DNA from: Pseudobdellovibrionaceae bacterium
Lineage (GTDB): Bacteria > Bdellovibrionota > Bdellovibrionia > Bdellovibrionales > UBA1609
NCBI GenBank assembly: GCA_018663505.1
Contig: JABJQG010000014.1
Span: 104,258-168,257, forward strand
Reading direction: 5' to 3'
DNA: 64,000 bases
Below the pieces are notes generated by a model. It worked only from the letters and a program-made list of their open reading frames with translations, was not told the origin of the DNA and did no database searches. Numbering within the stretch: the first letter of the stretch is position 1; each line of letters opens with the position of its first letter. The position numbers were made by a program, and so were the translations under genes. Shown here one piece after another: positions 7,900 through 18,525 of this stretch.

Positions 7900-10041
7900 A
7901 TGTCAGATATAAAAGATGCCATTAGGATTGTAGATAAAGGTGAAATTTGTTTAGTGGAATGGGACCTTCCAGGGGAAAAAGTAAACAAACTTTCTTCACC
8001 AGTGATGGAACGCTTAAGAGATGTTGTTGATGAACTTGCTGAATCCAGCTACAAAGCCGCAATTTTTGTTTCTAGAAAAGAAAAAATATACATTGCTGGC
8101 GCAGACATTGAAGAAATTCAAAAGCTAAATACTAAAGAAGCTTATATGAATGCTGTGACTCAGGCTCACGAAATTTTAAATACATTAGAGGATTTACCCA
8201 TGCTTACCGTGGCCGCTATTAACGGAGCCTGTTTAGGTGGTGGGTGTGAATTTGCTTTAGCTTGTGATTACCGTTTGGGTTCTGATGATAAATCTACTAA
8301 AATTGGATTACCAGAAGTTCAGTTGGGTATTATCCCTGGTTTCGGAGGATGTATACGTCTACCAAAACTTGTGGGGTTAGCTGCATCTTTAGATATTATT
8401 CTCGCAGGAAAATCTGTGAATGCAAAAAAAGCCAAAAAAATTGGTCTTATCTCCGAGGCTGTACCTAAAGAGCTCCTAGAACAACGGGCCATTGATTTTG
8501 TAACAGAAAAAATTGCTAGAGGAGGCAAAAAGCCGTCTAAAACTTTTGAAGCAAAAAGTATGATGGATGGTTTTTTAAATTCTTTTATGGGAAGGTCCGT
8601 TGTGTTTAAACAGGCTAGAAAAACTGTCTTAAAACAATCTAAGGGTTTTTACCCAGCTCCTATTAAGGCCATAGAAGTGGTACAAAAAACATATGGCTCT
8701 TCTAACAGAGAAAGATGTGTACTTGTGGAAGCAGAAAGCTTTTGTGATGTGGCACTTACTGATGTGAGCGGTCATCTTGTGAATTTATTTTTTGCTCTTG
8801 AAGATGTAAAAAAGCAAACAGGTGTTAAAGATAAAAATATTAAAGCCAAAAATGTAGATTATATGGCTGTGCTTGGTGCTGGAGTAATGGGTGGTGGTAT
8901 AGCTTATCAAGGGGCTGCCAAAGGTGTTGATGTTAGAATGAAAGACATCACCACAGATGCCATAGCCAAAGGACTTAAAGCAGCAAGAGATATTTTAGGT
9001 AAAAAACTAAAGCGTCGTCGTATTTCAAAATTTGAACTAGCTAATGTTATGAATCGTATTTCAGGAGGAACTGATTATAGTGGTTTTAAACATCAAGATG
9101 TTGTGATTGAAGCCATTGTTGAGGATATGAATATTAAAAAAGCAGTAATCAAAGAAACCGCTGAGCATTGTAAAGCGGATTGTATAATTGCTACAAATAC
9201 TTCCTCTTTAAGTGTGAATGAAATGGCTAAGGCACATCCTCATCCTGAAAACTTTGTGGGTATGCATTTCTTTAACCCTGTGGATAAAATGCCATTAGTA
9301 GAGGTAATTCGTGGAGAACATACTTCCGATGAGGCTACGGCAACTATTTTTGCTTTATCAAAAAAAATGGGTAAAACCCCAGTTGTAGTGAAAGATGGTC
9401 CTGGGTTTTTAGTAAATCGACTATTATTACCATTGCTTTCTGAGGCCTTATTTTTATTAGAAGAGGGCTGTGACATTGTTAAGGTAGATCGTTTTTACAC
9501 ACATCAGTTTGGTATGCCCATGGGACCTTTTAGACTCATGGATGAAGTGGGCTTGGATACATGTATTAAAGTTCTGAAAATTTTTCGAGAATCCTTGGGT
9601 GAGCGTATAGAAATATCTAAACTATCCGAAAAACTATCCTCCACAGACCGCCTTGGATGTAAAAACAGAAAAGGTTTTTACCTTTATGATGAGCGAGGCA
9701 AGCAATTAGAGGTGGATCAAAGTGTTTATGCAGAGTTGGGTTTACCAACACCTCAGCATAAGCTCTCATCTAAAGAGTGTGTGGAAAGAGGCATGTTGCA
9801 AATGATAAATGAGGCTTCAAGAGCATTGTATGAGGATCGTATCGTTGAGACACCACAGGAGGTGGACGTGGCCATGATTATGGGAACAGGCTTTCCTCCA
9901 TTTCGTGGTGGTCTATTAAAGTATGCAGATAATCTAGGTATTGAATATATTATTCAAGAGTTGGAAGAATACTCAACAAAACTTGGCATCCGTTTTAAAC
10001 CAGCACAAAGCCTGCTTCAGTTGAAGAGCTTTTATAAATAA
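7900..10041 (+). CDS. fadJ: Fatty-acid oxidation multifunctional enzyme FadJ (enoyl-CoA hydratase / 3-hydroxyacyl-CoA dehydrogenase)
   Basis: This 713-aa protein has the FadJ/FadB layout. An N-terminal crotonase domain occupies about 1-200 (IAGADIEEI oxyanion segment, then GGGCEFALACDYR and GLPEVQLGIIPGFGG). An NAD-binding hydroxyacyl-CoA dehydrogenase domain starts near residue 322 (AVLGAGVMGGGIA, then NTSSLSVNEMA and MHFFNPVDKMPLVEVI). A C-terminal helical domain contains GPFRLMDEVGLD. It carries out the two middle steps of beta-oxidation and would work with the thiolase encoded 1 bp upstream. The ATG follows the fadI stop with GAGAGG just before it. Confidence 0.95.
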   Translation: MSDIKDAIRIVDKGEICLVEWDLPGEKVNKLSSPVMERLRDVVDELAESSYKAAIFVSRKEKIYIAGADIEEIQKLNTKEAYMNAVTQAHEILNTLEDLPMLTVAAINGACLGGGCEFALACDYRLGSDDKSTKIGLPEVQLGIIPGFGGCIRLPKLVGLAASLDIILAGKSVNAKKAKKIGLISEAVPKELLEQRAIDFVTEKIARGGKKPSKTFEAKSMMDGFLNSFMGRSVVFKQARKTVLKQSKGFYPAPIKAIEVVQKTYGSSNRERCVLVEAESFCDVALTDVSGHLVNLFFALEDVKKQTGVKDKNIKAKNVDYMAVLGAGVMGGGIAYQGAAKGVDVRMKDITTDAIAKGLKAARDILGKKLKRRRISKFELANVMNRISGGTDYSGFKHQDVVIEAIVEDMNIKKAVIKETAEHCKADCIIATNTSSLSVNEMAKAHPHPENFVGMHFFNPVDKMPLVEVIRGEHTSDEATATIFALSKKMGKTPVVVKDGPGFLVNRLLLPLLSEALFLLEEGCDIVKVDRFYTHQFGMPMGPFRLMDEVGLDTCIKVLKIFRESLGERIEISKLSEKLSSTDRLGCKNRKGFYLYDERGKQLEVDQSVYAELGLPTPQHKLSSKECVERGMLQMINEASRALYEDRIVETPQEVDVAMIMGTGFPPFRGGLLKYADNLGIEYIIQELEEYSTKLGIRFKPAQSLLQLKSFYK

Positions 10042-10057
10042 GAAAAGGAAATAATTG

Positions 10058-11353
10058 ATGAAATTACCTTTAATTTTTTTATCACTCATTTTTTTCACTT
10101 CAACCTTCGCATCAGTTAATACTCTGAAGGGACTTGTTCATCAAATTGTTCAAGAGGACTTAACTGTTAAGCAAACAAAGGCTCAGTGGGAAAGTGTTCA
10201 AAGTCAGCTCAAAGCAGGTTACTCTACAGCAATGCCAGATGTTAATTTGGTTGGCCAAGTGGTCAATCAAAAAATGCCTCAAGCTATGGGGGGAGCTATT
10301 TTTCCCGAAAAAACCTACAGCCTTGGTGTGGCAGTATCTCAACCTATTTACTTGGGAGGGAGAGTTTGGAATAGTATTAAGCTGAGAGAGGTAAGGTCTA
10401 AACAAGCCCGGTTAGTTTTTGAGAACCAAAAGCAATTAGCAATAATTGGAACTCTTGCAGAGGTCATTCAGTTGAATGCTCTTCAAGATAAAAAGAAATA
10501 TGTGCTTCAATCTAAGGATATTCAAAAGAAATTATTGGATATTACAATTAAGAAGCGTAAACGAGGCAATGCTAAATCATTTGAGCTGGATCAGTCCTAT
10601 GCAGAATTCTATTCTTATGGACCGCGTTTAAATATGTTGGATAATCAGATTTTAGAAATGACAGAAAAGGTTAAAAGTAAGCTCAACCTCACTGTGGATC
10701 AAATTGATTTACCCGCACTAAATAAAGACATTTTTATGGTCATGGAAAATTTTAAGGTTTCTAGTTTGAGCTCTGGGCAGCTAGTTAAGAAAGCTTATGC
10801 TAAGAGAAAAGATTATTTGGCACAGCTAGAAGGACTGAGTCTTCATAAGGTTCAAAAGAAAATCAACAGAGGGTCGCATTTACCCACATTTAATTTATCA
10901 GGATCTTGGGGGTACTATGCCAAGACATCAAGTGGAATTTTTGATAAAGATTTTAAAAACGAAAAATATTCATTAGATTTTAAAATTCCTTTGTTTTCGG
11001 GATTATCCTCTCTACATGAGCGTCGAGCTGATGAAAAGAATATATACTCACAAAACAAAAAGATTGAATTACTGAAAAAGAATATAAAAGTAGAACTGGT
11101 GAAAAGTCATGATGCTTATGCAAAAGCTAAAGACACTTTTAAGCAATCTCAGCTTTGGAAAGACAGTGCTTATAGGGCCTTAATTTCTGGAGAGAAGAAT
11201 TATAAATCAGGGTTTATACAACAAGTACAGTTGGTACAGTTACAGTTGGGATTTGAAAGGGCTTCGTCATCATTTGTCGATGCACGATTAAGGGTAATAT
11301 CAACATATGTGAACTTAGCATATCAAATGGGTGAAGACCTAGAGAGGCTTTAA
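10058..11353 (+). CDS. TolC-family outer membrane efflux protein
   Basis: About 431 aa with a signal peptide (hydrophobic run to about residue 20). The coiled-coil-rich pattern fits TolC-like trimeric outer-membrane channels: two long helical repeats around 130-220 and 320-420, with GVAVSQPIYLGGRVWN and FKIPLFSGLSSLHERR as the paired beta-barrel strands. These proteins export drugs or proteins with an inner-membrane pump, but no pump or adaptor gene is adjacent. I start at the ATG at 10058 with AAGGA nine bases upstream. It begins 16 bp after fadJ and its stop lies next to the proposed resB start, so it is probably part of the same transcript. Confidence 0.9.
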   Translation: MKLPLIFLSLIFFTSTFASVNTLKGLVHQIVQEDLTVKQTKAQWESVQSQLKAGYSTAMPDVNLVGQVVNQKMPQAMGGAIFPEKTYSLGVAVSQPIYLGGRVWNSIKLREVRSKQARLVFENQKQLAIIGTLAEVIQLNALQDKKKYVLQSKDIQKKLLDITIKKRKRGNAKSFELDQSYAEFYSYGPRLNMLDNQILEMTEKVKSKLNLTVDQIDLPALNKDIFMVMENFKVSSLSSGQLVKKAYAKRKDYLAQLEGLSLHKVQKKINRGSHLPTFNLSGSWGYYAKTSSGIFDKDFKNEKYSLDFKIPLFSGLSSLHERRADEKNIYSQNKKIELLKKNIKVELVKSHDAYAKAKDTFKQSQLWKDSAYRALISGEKNYKSGFIQQVQLVQLQLGFERASSSFVDARLRVISTYVNLAYQMGEDLERL

Positions 11354-11354
11354 A

Positions 11355-12755
11355 ATTAAAAAGCTAATTAATAAAGTTTATAAATCATTAATTTCTGTAA
11401 AAATAGCCGTGTTTATTATTTTGGGTATTGCTATTGTTTCTGCTGTTGGCACTGTTGTGGAGGCCCAATACGACACTAAGGTAGCACAAACCTTAGTGTT
11501 TCATTCTCCTTATATGTATGCGCTCCTGTGGTTGCTTTGTATAACATTGTTTCTAGTAATGGTTGATAGGTGGCCTTGGAAGAAAAGGCATACGGCTTTT
11601 ATATTGGCTCATATAGGTATAATCACTTTGCTTGTTGGCTCCTATATTACTAGAAAAGTGGGTATCGATGGTTCTGTATATTTAGAATCAGGTAAGCAGA
11701 CAAATGTTGTGACTTTGCCAGATAATATTCTGTCTGTTTATGCCTCTTTTGGTGGAAACTATACAAATCTTTTCAGTGAAAAAATTGATTTTCTAACAGA
11801 CCCGCCAAGTAAAGAAGATCCCTATAAAGTGTCATTAGGTGGAGATGAGTTACAAATTATTGACTACTGGCATTTCGCATTAAGAGAATCCAGATTTGTT
11901 GAAACACAAAACCTAAAGCATCCTCCTGCAGTTCGATTTCAAATTTTTGGTAGTCGTGCAAACTCCACTCAGTGGCTAGCGCTCACAGATAAGAAAAAAG
12001 TGGTATCTACAAGTTTAGGTCCATTAAGGGTTGTGCTAACTAAAGAGTACGATCAAAAAAAACACCAGGCGGCAACCCCTGGTGGTAATCAAATTTTATT
12101 TACAGTCCTTGGGGACAATAAGATTAAATATGAAATTTATTCAGCTAAAAAAGCAATGATCACTAAACGCGGAGTTGTTGGCCTAGGTGACGAGGTAGTG
12201 ACTGGTTTTATGGATTTTAAGATTCGGCTGTTAAATTTCTACGCTCATCATGAGGAAAAAGTCACTTATACGGACAATGTATACCCCAATAACTATACGA
12301 AACCGGCTCTATTAGTTAATTTCAACGGGAAACAACAGTGGATGGGTAAAAACTCGGTATTAAAATTATTTAAAAATGACCGTGCTTATATTGTTACTTT
12401 AGGGGATGACAGTATTGAATTAAATTTCCCAATAAAGCTTAAGAAGTTTATCCTAGGTCGTTACCAAGGAACTATGCGGGCTGCAAGTTATGCCTCGGAT
12501 GTCACTGTAGATAATAAGTTAGATGTAAATATATCAATGAATGAACCGCTGAAATACGATGGTTATACTTTTTATCAAGCCAGTTTTCAGCAAGATGATA
12601 TGGGTAATCCCGTGGCATCAATTTTATCTGTAAATAAAGATCCAGGACGTTTTTTAAAATACTTAGGGTCCCTATTAATTGTTTTAGGCTCTATCCATTT
12701 GTTTTATAATCGCAGAAGAAAAGTAAAGGTAAAGAAAAATAATGAAAAAAAATAG
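11355..12755 (+). CDS. resB: Cytochrome c biogenesis protein ResB/Ccs1, probable ATT start
   Basis: ResB forms, with CcsA, the system II haem lyase that exports haem and attaches it to CXXCH motifs outside the inner membrane. The protein has three N-terminal membrane helices, a large extracytoplasmic domain (about 90-430) and a last helix just before a basic tail. The first ATG/GTG/TTG candidate, GTG at 11409, would cut into the first membrane helix. The frame continues upstream as KKLINKVYKSLISVKIAVF, typical of ResB N-termini. ATT at 11355 has AGAGAGG seven bases upstream and begins 1 base after the TolC stop. I therefore propose initiation at ATT, giving about 466 aa. Confidence 0.85.
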   Translation: MKKLINKVYKSLISVKIAVFIILGIAIVSAVGTVVEAQYDTKVAQTLVFHSPYMYALLWLLCITLFLVMVDRWPWKKRHTAFILAHIGIITLLVGSYITRKVGIDGSVYLESGKQTNVVTLPDNILSVYASFGGNYTNLFSEKIDFLTDPPSKEDPYKVSLGGDELQIIDYWHFALRESRFVETQNLKHPPAVRFQIFGSRANSTQWLALTDKKKVVSTSLGPLRVVLTKEYDQKKHQAATPGGNQILFTVLGDNKIKYEIYSAKKAMITKRGVVGLGDEVVTGFMDFKIRLLNFYAHHEEKVTYTDNVYPNNYTKPALLVNFNGKQQWMGKNSVLKLFKNDRAYIVTLGDDSIELNFPIKLKKFILGRYQGTMRAASYASDVTVDNKLDVNISMNEPLKYDGYTFYQASFQQDDMGNPVASILSVNKDPGRFLKYLGSLLIVLGSIHLFYNRRRKVKVKKNNEKK

Positions 12756-14391
12756 TTTATTTTTAACGTTAGTAATTATTGTATCCAGCCTGTTTATTGG
12801 CATGACGGAAGTTAAAGCAAAATCTGTGACCGAGTCATTAAAATATATCCCTGTGCAGGATAGAGGTCGAATTAAACCATTTGATTCTTTTGCAAGAGAA
12901 ACGCTTCAGCTAGTATATGGAAAACAAAAATATAAAGGTAAACCAGCATATGATGTTATTTTTACTTGGTACCTTGTTCCAGACCACTGGATCAAAGAAA
13001 AAGTAATTCAGGTGAATCATAATGGTTTAAGGGAGTCTTTAAAGTTAGATAAAGAGGAGACTTATTATACGCCTATGCAGCTAATGCAGAACGAAAGAAT
13101 GAGTTTGTTTTTTAAAGAGTTAGCCTCAAAACAAAACTCTGGTGATAAGCTGTCTGGTTATTACCAGGCTGTACAGCGACTGCAAAGCCAAATGTCAATT
13201 TTTCAAGCCATACGTATGGGGCATGGATTTTTAATGATCCCTGGGCCAGAGGTAAAAGATCGCTGGCGTTCAGTGGCGCAATATAATGAAGAAGAGACAA
13301 AGCGTTACTATAAAATGAGCGATGCTTATGTGGCTACGATTTCAAATTTGAAAACTCAGGAAACAAAAAAATCCAGTGATGGTTCTCAGCTAACAGCTGC
13401 CATAAATGAATTTATTAAAGCTAATGAAACAAATGTAAGAGCAAATTATTTTGACCAAAGCTTACTGAACTCAGAAGTGAGTTACAATAATTTACAACCC
13501 TTTATGTGGACTTGGATTTTGTACCTTTTGGGTGGAGTTTTGTTTTTGTTATTCTTTTTATTTAAAAACAAACATCTTTATAGTACGGCTTTGGTATTTA
13601 TTATTGGTGGCTTTCTGTTACACTCCTATGGTTTTGGAATTCGAGTATATTTAGCTGGTCGTCCACCCGTGGCCAATATGTATGAAACTTTACTTTGGGT
13701 GCCCTGGGGAGCTATATTTTTCGCATTAATTTTAGAGAAAATACGTCGGACAAATTTACTATTATTTGTGGCTAGTATAGCGGCCACTTTATGTATGATT
13801 ATTACCAGTCTAGCGCCAAATGTATTTGATCCTTCCTTGCAGCCCTTAGAGCCTGTATTAAAAAGTTCATTTTGGTTAACTACCCATGTTTTAATTATCA
13901 CCATTAGCTATGGAGCCTTTTTTCTGGCTTGGGGTATTGGTAACATTATGATGTTGTTTTATTTAAAAGGCGAAGAGAAGCACCAAGCCTTCTTAAAAGA
14001 AAGTGCCGAAACCATATATAAAACTCTACAAATAGGTATAGTTTTACTGGCTGCAGGGATTATCCTTGGCGGTATTTGGGCTGATTATTCTTGGGGACGT
14101 TTCTGGGGCTGGGATCCTAAGGAGACCTGGGCCCTTATTGCGCTATTAGGTTACTTAGCCCTTTTACACGGAAGACTTGTTGGCTGGGTAAAAAACTTCG
14201 CCATGGGTGCAGGTTCCATTCTCGCTTTTTCCTTAGTTATCATGGCATGGTATGGAGTGAACTACGTACTTGGCGCAGGCCTTCATTCCTACGGCTTTGG
14301 AGTGGGCGGAGTAGAGTACGTGGCTTTCGCCATCTTCGTCCAATTTTTATTCGTAGCAGTAGTAGCCGTACTAAGGCGCAGCCGCAAATAG
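12742..14391 (+). CDS. ccsA: Cytochrome c biogenesis protein CcsA/ResC with periplasmic N-terminal domain
   Basis: This 549-aa protein is the partner of ResB in system II. A signal-like helix (1-26) is followed by a soluble region to about residue 245 and then a multi-helix membrane domain. The haem-handling WWD motif (WADYSWGRFWGWDPKETW) lies near residue 450, and conserved histidines are near THVLIITISYGAFF and GLHSYGFG. The long N-terminal domain makes it larger than the 300-aa minimal CcsA. The ATG overlaps resB by 14 bp, so the two are probably translated together. ActA and ActE, encoded just downstream, are likely substrates. Confidence 0.93.
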   Translation: MKKNSLFLTLVIIVSSLFIGMTEVKAKSVTESLKYIPVQDRGRIKPFDSFARETLQLVYGKQKYKGKPAYDVIFTWYLVPDHWIKEKVIQVNHNGLRESLKLDKEETYYTPMQLMQNERMSLFFKELASKQNSGDKLSGYYQAVQRLQSQMSIFQAIRMGHGFLMIPGPEVKDRWRSVAQYNEEETKRYYKMSDAYVATISNLKTQETKKSSDGSQLTAAINEFIKANETNVRANYFDQSLLNSEVSYNNLQPFMWTWILYLLGGVLFLLFFLFKNKHLYSTALVFIIGGFLLHSYGFGIRVYLAGRPPVANMYETLLWVPWGAIFFALILEKIRRTNLLLFVASIAATLCMIITSLAPNVFDPSLQPLEPVLKSSFWLTTHVLIITISYGAFFLAWGIGNIMMLFYLKGEEKHQAFLKESAETIYKTLQIGIVLLAAGIILGGIWADYSWGRFWGWDPKETWALIALLGYLALLHGRLVGWVKNFAMGAGSILAFSLVIMAWYGVNYVLGAGLHSYGFGVGGVEYVAFAIFVQFLFVAVVAVLRRSRK

Positions 14392-14406
14392 GTGCCTGGA
14401 ACCTTT
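14391..14406. repeat. Short GGTGCC-type motif at ccsA stop
   Basis: AGGTGCC followed by TGGAACCT lies over the ccsA stop. It is a small imperfect dyad resembling the ends of the larger GGTGCC elements at 5252 and 6172. It may be a remnant of that repeat family or chance. Confidence 0.3.
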
Positions 14407-14418
14407 TGGAGAAGACGT

Positions 14419-14661
14419 ATGAGTAAGGAAAGCGAGCGTGATGTTGAGGTTGGGGTAGAAGTGCCTTGGCAGCAAATTGGCAAGGAAGCATTGAGTGGTT
14501 TAGTGCAGGAGTTTGTTTTGCGGGAGGGCACTGACTATGGTCAAAATACTTATAGTATTGATCAAAAAATAGAACATGTGATGTCTCAACTTAGGAGTAA
14601 TAAAGCAAAGGTAGTTTACGATGCCACGAGTGATTCCTGTAGTTTAGTGACAACAGTCTAA
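14419..14661 (+). CDS. YheU family (UPF0270) small protein
   Basis: An 80-aa protein matching the YheU pattern: VEVPWQQIGKEALSGLVQEF, then the strongly conserved VLREGTDYG, then a helix with SIDQKIEHVMSQL and a final short strand. The family has no established function. I start at the ATG at 14419, where GGAG is seven bases upstream; a longer frame from 14392 has no ribosome site. It sits between ccsA and the act operon, in the same direction, 28 bp after ccsA. Confidence 0.8.
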   Translation: MSKESERDVEVGVEVPWQQIGKEALSGLVQEFVLREGTDYGQNTYSIDQKIEHVMSQLRSNKAKVVYDATSDSCSLVTTV

Positions 14662-14781
14662 TTAACATTCCAGTTGACGAACCGCAACCCAGCCAATGCT
14701 TTAAACTTGTTAGCAAAATAATTTTGGAGAAAATGGTAATTATGATACGCGTCAAATATAGAGTAAAAAATTAATGTACTC

Positions 14782-14810
14782 TTGCCTAAGTTTAGAATCG
14801 GATTTACTAA
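14782..14810 (+). promoter_or_regulatory. Possible promoter of the act operon
   Basis: TTGCCT (14782-14787) and TACTAA (14805-14810) are 17 bp apart in the 210-bp gap before actA. The match to sigma-70 consensus is moderate and is the best pair I found there. Confidence 0.3.
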
Positions 14811-14871
14811 TATAACTATAAGTTATTGAAAACATAATGAAAAATTGAATAAAAAGTAAGCAGGTTTAACT

Positions 14872-15405
14872 ATGGCAAAAAAAGTTATCGGGCTCGCTGT
14901 GGCTCTAGTATTGTTTGTGGGACTTCCACTATTTATTAAGCTCTACAGCAACAACAAAATATCGGCTGGTTATAATGACGGGTATCAACCCGACCAACCC
15001 ATTCCTTATTCTCACGAACTTCACGCTGGGAAATTAAAAATCGACTGTAAATTCTGTCACACGACCACAGATATATCTCGGCACGCATCAGTTCCAAGTT
15101 TGAATATTTGTATGAACTGTCACATGAGTGTAAAACTGGAGAGTCCACTTGTCCAAAAGCTTCAGGGCCATTTTATGGATGACAAGCCAGTGGTTTGGCA
15201 AAAAGTGAACCTTCTCCCAGATCATGTGAAGTTTAACCACTCCGCACACATTAACGCTGGAAAACAGTGTCAAGAGTGTCACGGACCAGTGGAAGAGATG
15301 CCCGTTGTGTACCAATGGTCTGATCTCTCTATGGGGTGGTGTGTGAACTGTCACAGAAAGCCAGAGAATAATGCGCCCATCACATGTGGCACTTGTCATA
15401 ATTAA
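14872..15405 (+). CDS. actA: Alternative complex III subunit ActA, pentahaem cytochrome c
   Basis: A 177-aa protein with an N-terminal membrane anchor (about 5-23) and five CXXCH haem sites (CKFCH, CMNCH, CQECH, CVNCH, CGTCH), the number expected for ActA of alternative complex III. It receives electrons from the quinol-oxidising part of the complex on the outer face of the inner membrane. The order actA-B-C-D-E-F that follows confirms the assignment. Haem attachment would need ResB/CcsA, encoded just upstream. The start is an ATG with a weak AGG nine bases before it. Confidence 0.95.
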   Translation: MAKKVIGLAVALVLFVGLPLFIKLYSNNKISAGYNDGYQPDQPIPYSHELHAGKLKIDCKFCHTTTDISRHASVPSLNICMNCHMSVKLESPLVQKLQGHFMDDKPVVWQKVNLLPDHVKFNHSAHINAGKQCQECHGPVEEMPVVYQWSDLSMGWCVNCHRKPENNAPITCGTCHN

Positions 15406-15423
15406 AATTTGAGGACCATATAT

Positions 15424-18400
15424 ATGGAAAGAATAGATCAAACACAAAAGGATAGTAATAAGATGAGCACTCAAGACGAAGTGGGTTCAAATAAATACTG
15501 GTTGTCCCTAGAACAATGGCGTAATGACCCTGAATTTAAAAAAGCAGCAGAAGATGAGTTTATGACTTCACCTTTAAGTGAAGATAAGAACCAGGGCGGT
15601 TGGGCTCGTAGAGAATTTTTAAAATTAATGGGAGCTTCCATGGCGTTGACAACCTTTGGTTGTATCCGTCGTCCAGTTCAGAAGATTATTCCTTATGTTA
15701 ATCGTCCAGAAGAAATTATACCAGGCTTTGCAAATTACTATTCCTCTTCATTTGTAGATGGCAATGAGGGTTTTGGTTTAGTTGTTAAGACTCGTGAAGG
15801 TCGCCCTATAAAGGTAGAAGGCTTGGCTAATCACCCAGCAAACCAAGGCGGTTTGTCGGCACGAGCTCATGCACACGTTTTAAATTTATATGATCCAGAT
15901 CGTGCCACAGGGCCCATGGTTAAAAAAGGTAATGATTTTATAGAAAAAAAATGGGACGTTTTAGATGATGAAATAGTGGCTCAATTGCGTAAAGGAAAAG
16001 TGGCTGTTTTAAAAAGTTCATCTTTATCTGATACTGAAGATTCTTTAATGGATCAGTTTTCTAAAACTTTTGGTGCGCAAATTTACAGCTATGATGGTGC
16101 TGATTATAGCGGAATTACAGAGGCGCAACAGGCGGCCTATGGCAATAAAGTTATGCCACGGTATCGTTTAGAAGATGCTGATTATATTCTTTCTTTAGGT
16201 GCTGATATTTTGGGAACTTATATTACTCCCACGGATTACAATCGGCAGTATGCTGTTCGCCGTAAACTTAATCAGAGCATGAATAAGCTTGTAGTCTTTG
16301 AAGGTTTGTTATCTTTAACAGGTTCCAATGCGGATGAAAGACATCAGGTGAGACCTTCCGAGTATAAAAACGTGTTACTTGGATTACTTCATGAAATTAT
16401 TGTAGTGGGTGGAAATTCCTCTTATGCACGTGATGAAAAGGTGAAAAAATCTCTAGAAGCTTATGCCAATAGTTCTGACACAGTAAAAGCAGTGGCGCAT
16501 GAACTTTGGGCTAATAAAGGAAAATCGCTAGTTCTTGTGGGTGGTGTGCACGCAGCTCAGGATAAAAATTTGCAAATAGTAGCTCAGTTTTTAAATGAAG
16601 TTCTAGGTAATGATGGGAAAACCATTGATGCTAAAAACGCTCCACTTAAGGGTTTTACAGGAAGCGTATCCCAGCTAGCGGCATTAAAAACTAAAATTGA
16701 AAATGATAATGTAACAACATTAATCATTCATGGTATAAACCCAGCTTACTCTGTGCCAAAAAGTTTTAATTTTGTTGATCTATTGTCTAAAGTTGAATCG
16801 GTGATTTACACAGGTGATCGTGTTGATGAAACAGGGGCTTTGTCGTCTGTTTTAGCTCCGGCAAATCACGCTATGGAAGATTGGGGAGATGCTGAATTAA
16901 TAAGTGGAGTGCATAGCATTCAGCAGCCAACAATTCGTCCTTTATATGATACTCGTGGCTTTCAAGATTCTATTTTAACTTGGGCTACTAAAGCAGGTAA
17001 CGGAGAGCTGTCAAATTACTCAACATGGTATGAGTACTTAAGAGCCTACTGGCAGAACCATCAATATGCAAAAAATCGTGGTTTTGGCATTGCAAAAGGT
17101 GATTTTGAAGAATTCTGGCAAGGCCTTTTGCAAGAAGGTGTTTTTGTAACATCAAAAACTAATTTAAAAAGCACAAGTGGTTCTAGAGCATTTAATACCA
17201 CAGCATTAACGACTGCTGTTTCTGATCTGTCATCTGAATCCATATCTGGAAGTTATGAATTGGAACTTTATCATACCTCTGGATTACGAGAAGGTACTTT
17301 GGCTAACGTTTCTTGGTTACAAGAATTTCCTGACCCTGTTACAAAAATTTGTTGGGACAATTATGTCACTGTTTCCATGAAAACCGCTCATGATATGCAC
17401 CTTGAAGAAGGGGATTTCATGAAGGTAACGGTTGGAGGCGAAAGCTTAACAGTTCCTGTTCATATTCAACCCGGACAAGAGCCACATGTTTTAGGTTTGG
17501 CCTTAGGTTATGGTCGAACAAAAGCAGGTAAAGTTGCTAATGGTGTTGGAGTGAAAGCTTCTGATTTAGCTACATTTAGCAATGGTAAATTTAATTTTGC
17601 TGGTCTTGGAGCTGAATTGGCTCAAGTAGAAGGCTCAACAAAGCTTGCAAATATGCAGGGTCATCACTCTATGGAGGGACGTCAAATTGTTGTGGAAGCA
17701 ACTTTAGACCAATTTAAAGAAAATCCTGCTGCAAATATACATAAACATAAAATTTTCAGTATGTGGTCTGAGCATAAGTACGCTGGACACAAATGGGGAA
17801 TGGCTATTGATTTAAATTCTTGTACAGGTTGTGCAGCATGTATGATTGCTTGTCAGGCTGAAAATAATATTACAGTTGTTGGGAAGCAGTATGTAACTGA
17901 AGGTCGAATTATGCATTGGATTCGTCTGGATCGTTATTACACAGGATCTCCTAACGACCCAGGCGTTGTTCATATGCCAGTAAATTGTCAGCATTGTGAA
18001 AATGCTCCCTGTGAATCAGTATGTCCAGTTGCTGCAACAACTCATGATGATGAGGGGTTAAACGATATGACCTATAACCGTTGTGTGGGAACAAGATATT
18101 GTGCCAACAACTGTCCTTATAAAGTGAGAAGATTTAACTGGTTTGATTATACAGGAGTAGAGAAGCCGCTTAATATGGCTTATAACCCAGAGGTAACAGT
18201 AAGAGCCCGAGGAGTTATGGAAAAATGTACTCTTTGTAATAACCGAATCAAACAAGAAAAGCACTTGGCTACAAATGAAGGTCGTATCTTAAAAGATGGT
18301 GATATTCAGACAGCTTGTGAGCAGTCTTGTCCAACTAAGGCTATTACTTTTGGTGATATGAACGATAAAAACTCTAGAGTCTCCATAGCAAAAGCTGAAA

Positions 18401-18525
18401 AAAGAAACTATAAATTGTTAGAAGAATTAAACGCAGTTCCTTCAGTGAGTTACCTTACAAAAGTTAGAAACACCAAGAATTTAAAAGGCCATAGCGGCGC
18501 CGATCACGGTCAGGGAGGTCACTAA
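15424..18525 (+). CDS. actB: Alternative complex III subunit ActB, molybdopterin-oxidoreductase-like iron-sulfur protein
   Basis: About 1033 aa. It has a twin-arginine signal ([10 protein letters not shown] near residue 60), a large domain related to molybdopterin oxidoreductases, and a C-terminal ferredoxin-like part from about residue 780. The cysteine groups there are [37 protein letters not shown] and CTLC, enough for several Fe-S clusters. In known complexes ActB carries three [4Fe-4S] and one [3Fe-4S] cluster and no molybdenum cofactor. I start at ATG 15424 (GAGG nine bases upstream); ATG 15463 is also possible. It lies 18 bp after actA, and its stop shares one base with the actC start. 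Confidence 0.95.
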   Translation: MERIDQTQKDSNKMSTQDEVGSNKYWLSLEQWRNDPEFKKAAEDEFMTSPLSEDKNQGGWARREFLKLMGASMALTTFGCIRRPVQKIIPYVNRPEEIIPGFANYYSSSFVDGNEGFGLVVKTREGRPIKVEGLANHPANQGGLSARAHAHVLNLYDPDRATGPMVKKGNDFIEKKWDVLDDEIVAQLRKGKVAVLKSSSLSDTEDSLMDQFSKTFGAQIYSYDGADYSGITEAQQAAYGNKVMPRYRLEDADYILSLGADILGTYITPTDYNRQYAVRRKLNQSMNKLVVFEGLLSLTGSNADERHQVRPSEYKNVLLGLLHEIIVVGGNSSYARDEKVKKSLEAYANSSDTVKAVAHELWANKGKSLVLVGGVHAAQDKNLQIVAQFLNEVLGNDGKTIDAKNAPLKGFTGSVSQLAALKTKIENDNVTTLIIHGINPAYSVPKSFNFVDLLSKVESVIYTGDRVDETGALSSVLAPANHAMEDWGDAELISGVHSIQQPTIRPLYDTRGFQDSILTWATKAGNGELSNYSTWYEYLRAYWQNHQYAKNRGFGIAKGDFEEFWQGLLQEGVFVTSKTNLKSTSGSRAFNTTALTTAVSDLSSESISGSYELELYHTSGLREGTLANVSWLQEFPDPVTKICWDNYVTVSMKTAHDMHLEEGDFMKVTVGGESLTVPVHIQPGQEPHVLGLALGYGRTKAGKVANGVGVKASDLATFSNGKFNFAGLGAELAQVEGSTKLANMQGHHSMEGRQIVVEATLDQFKENPAANIHKHKIFSMWSEHKYAGHKWGMAIDLNSCTGCAACMIACQAENNITVVGKQYVTEGRIMHWIRLDRYYTGSPNDPGVVHMPVNCQHCENAPCESVCPVAATTHDDEGLNDMTYNRCVGTRYCANNCPYKVRRFNWFDYTGVEKPLNMAYNPEVTVRARGVMEKCTLCNNRIKQEKHLATNEGRILKDGDIQTACEQSCPTKAITFGDMNDKNSRVSIAKAEKRNYKLLEELNAVPSVSYLTKVRNTKNLKGHSGADHGQGGH

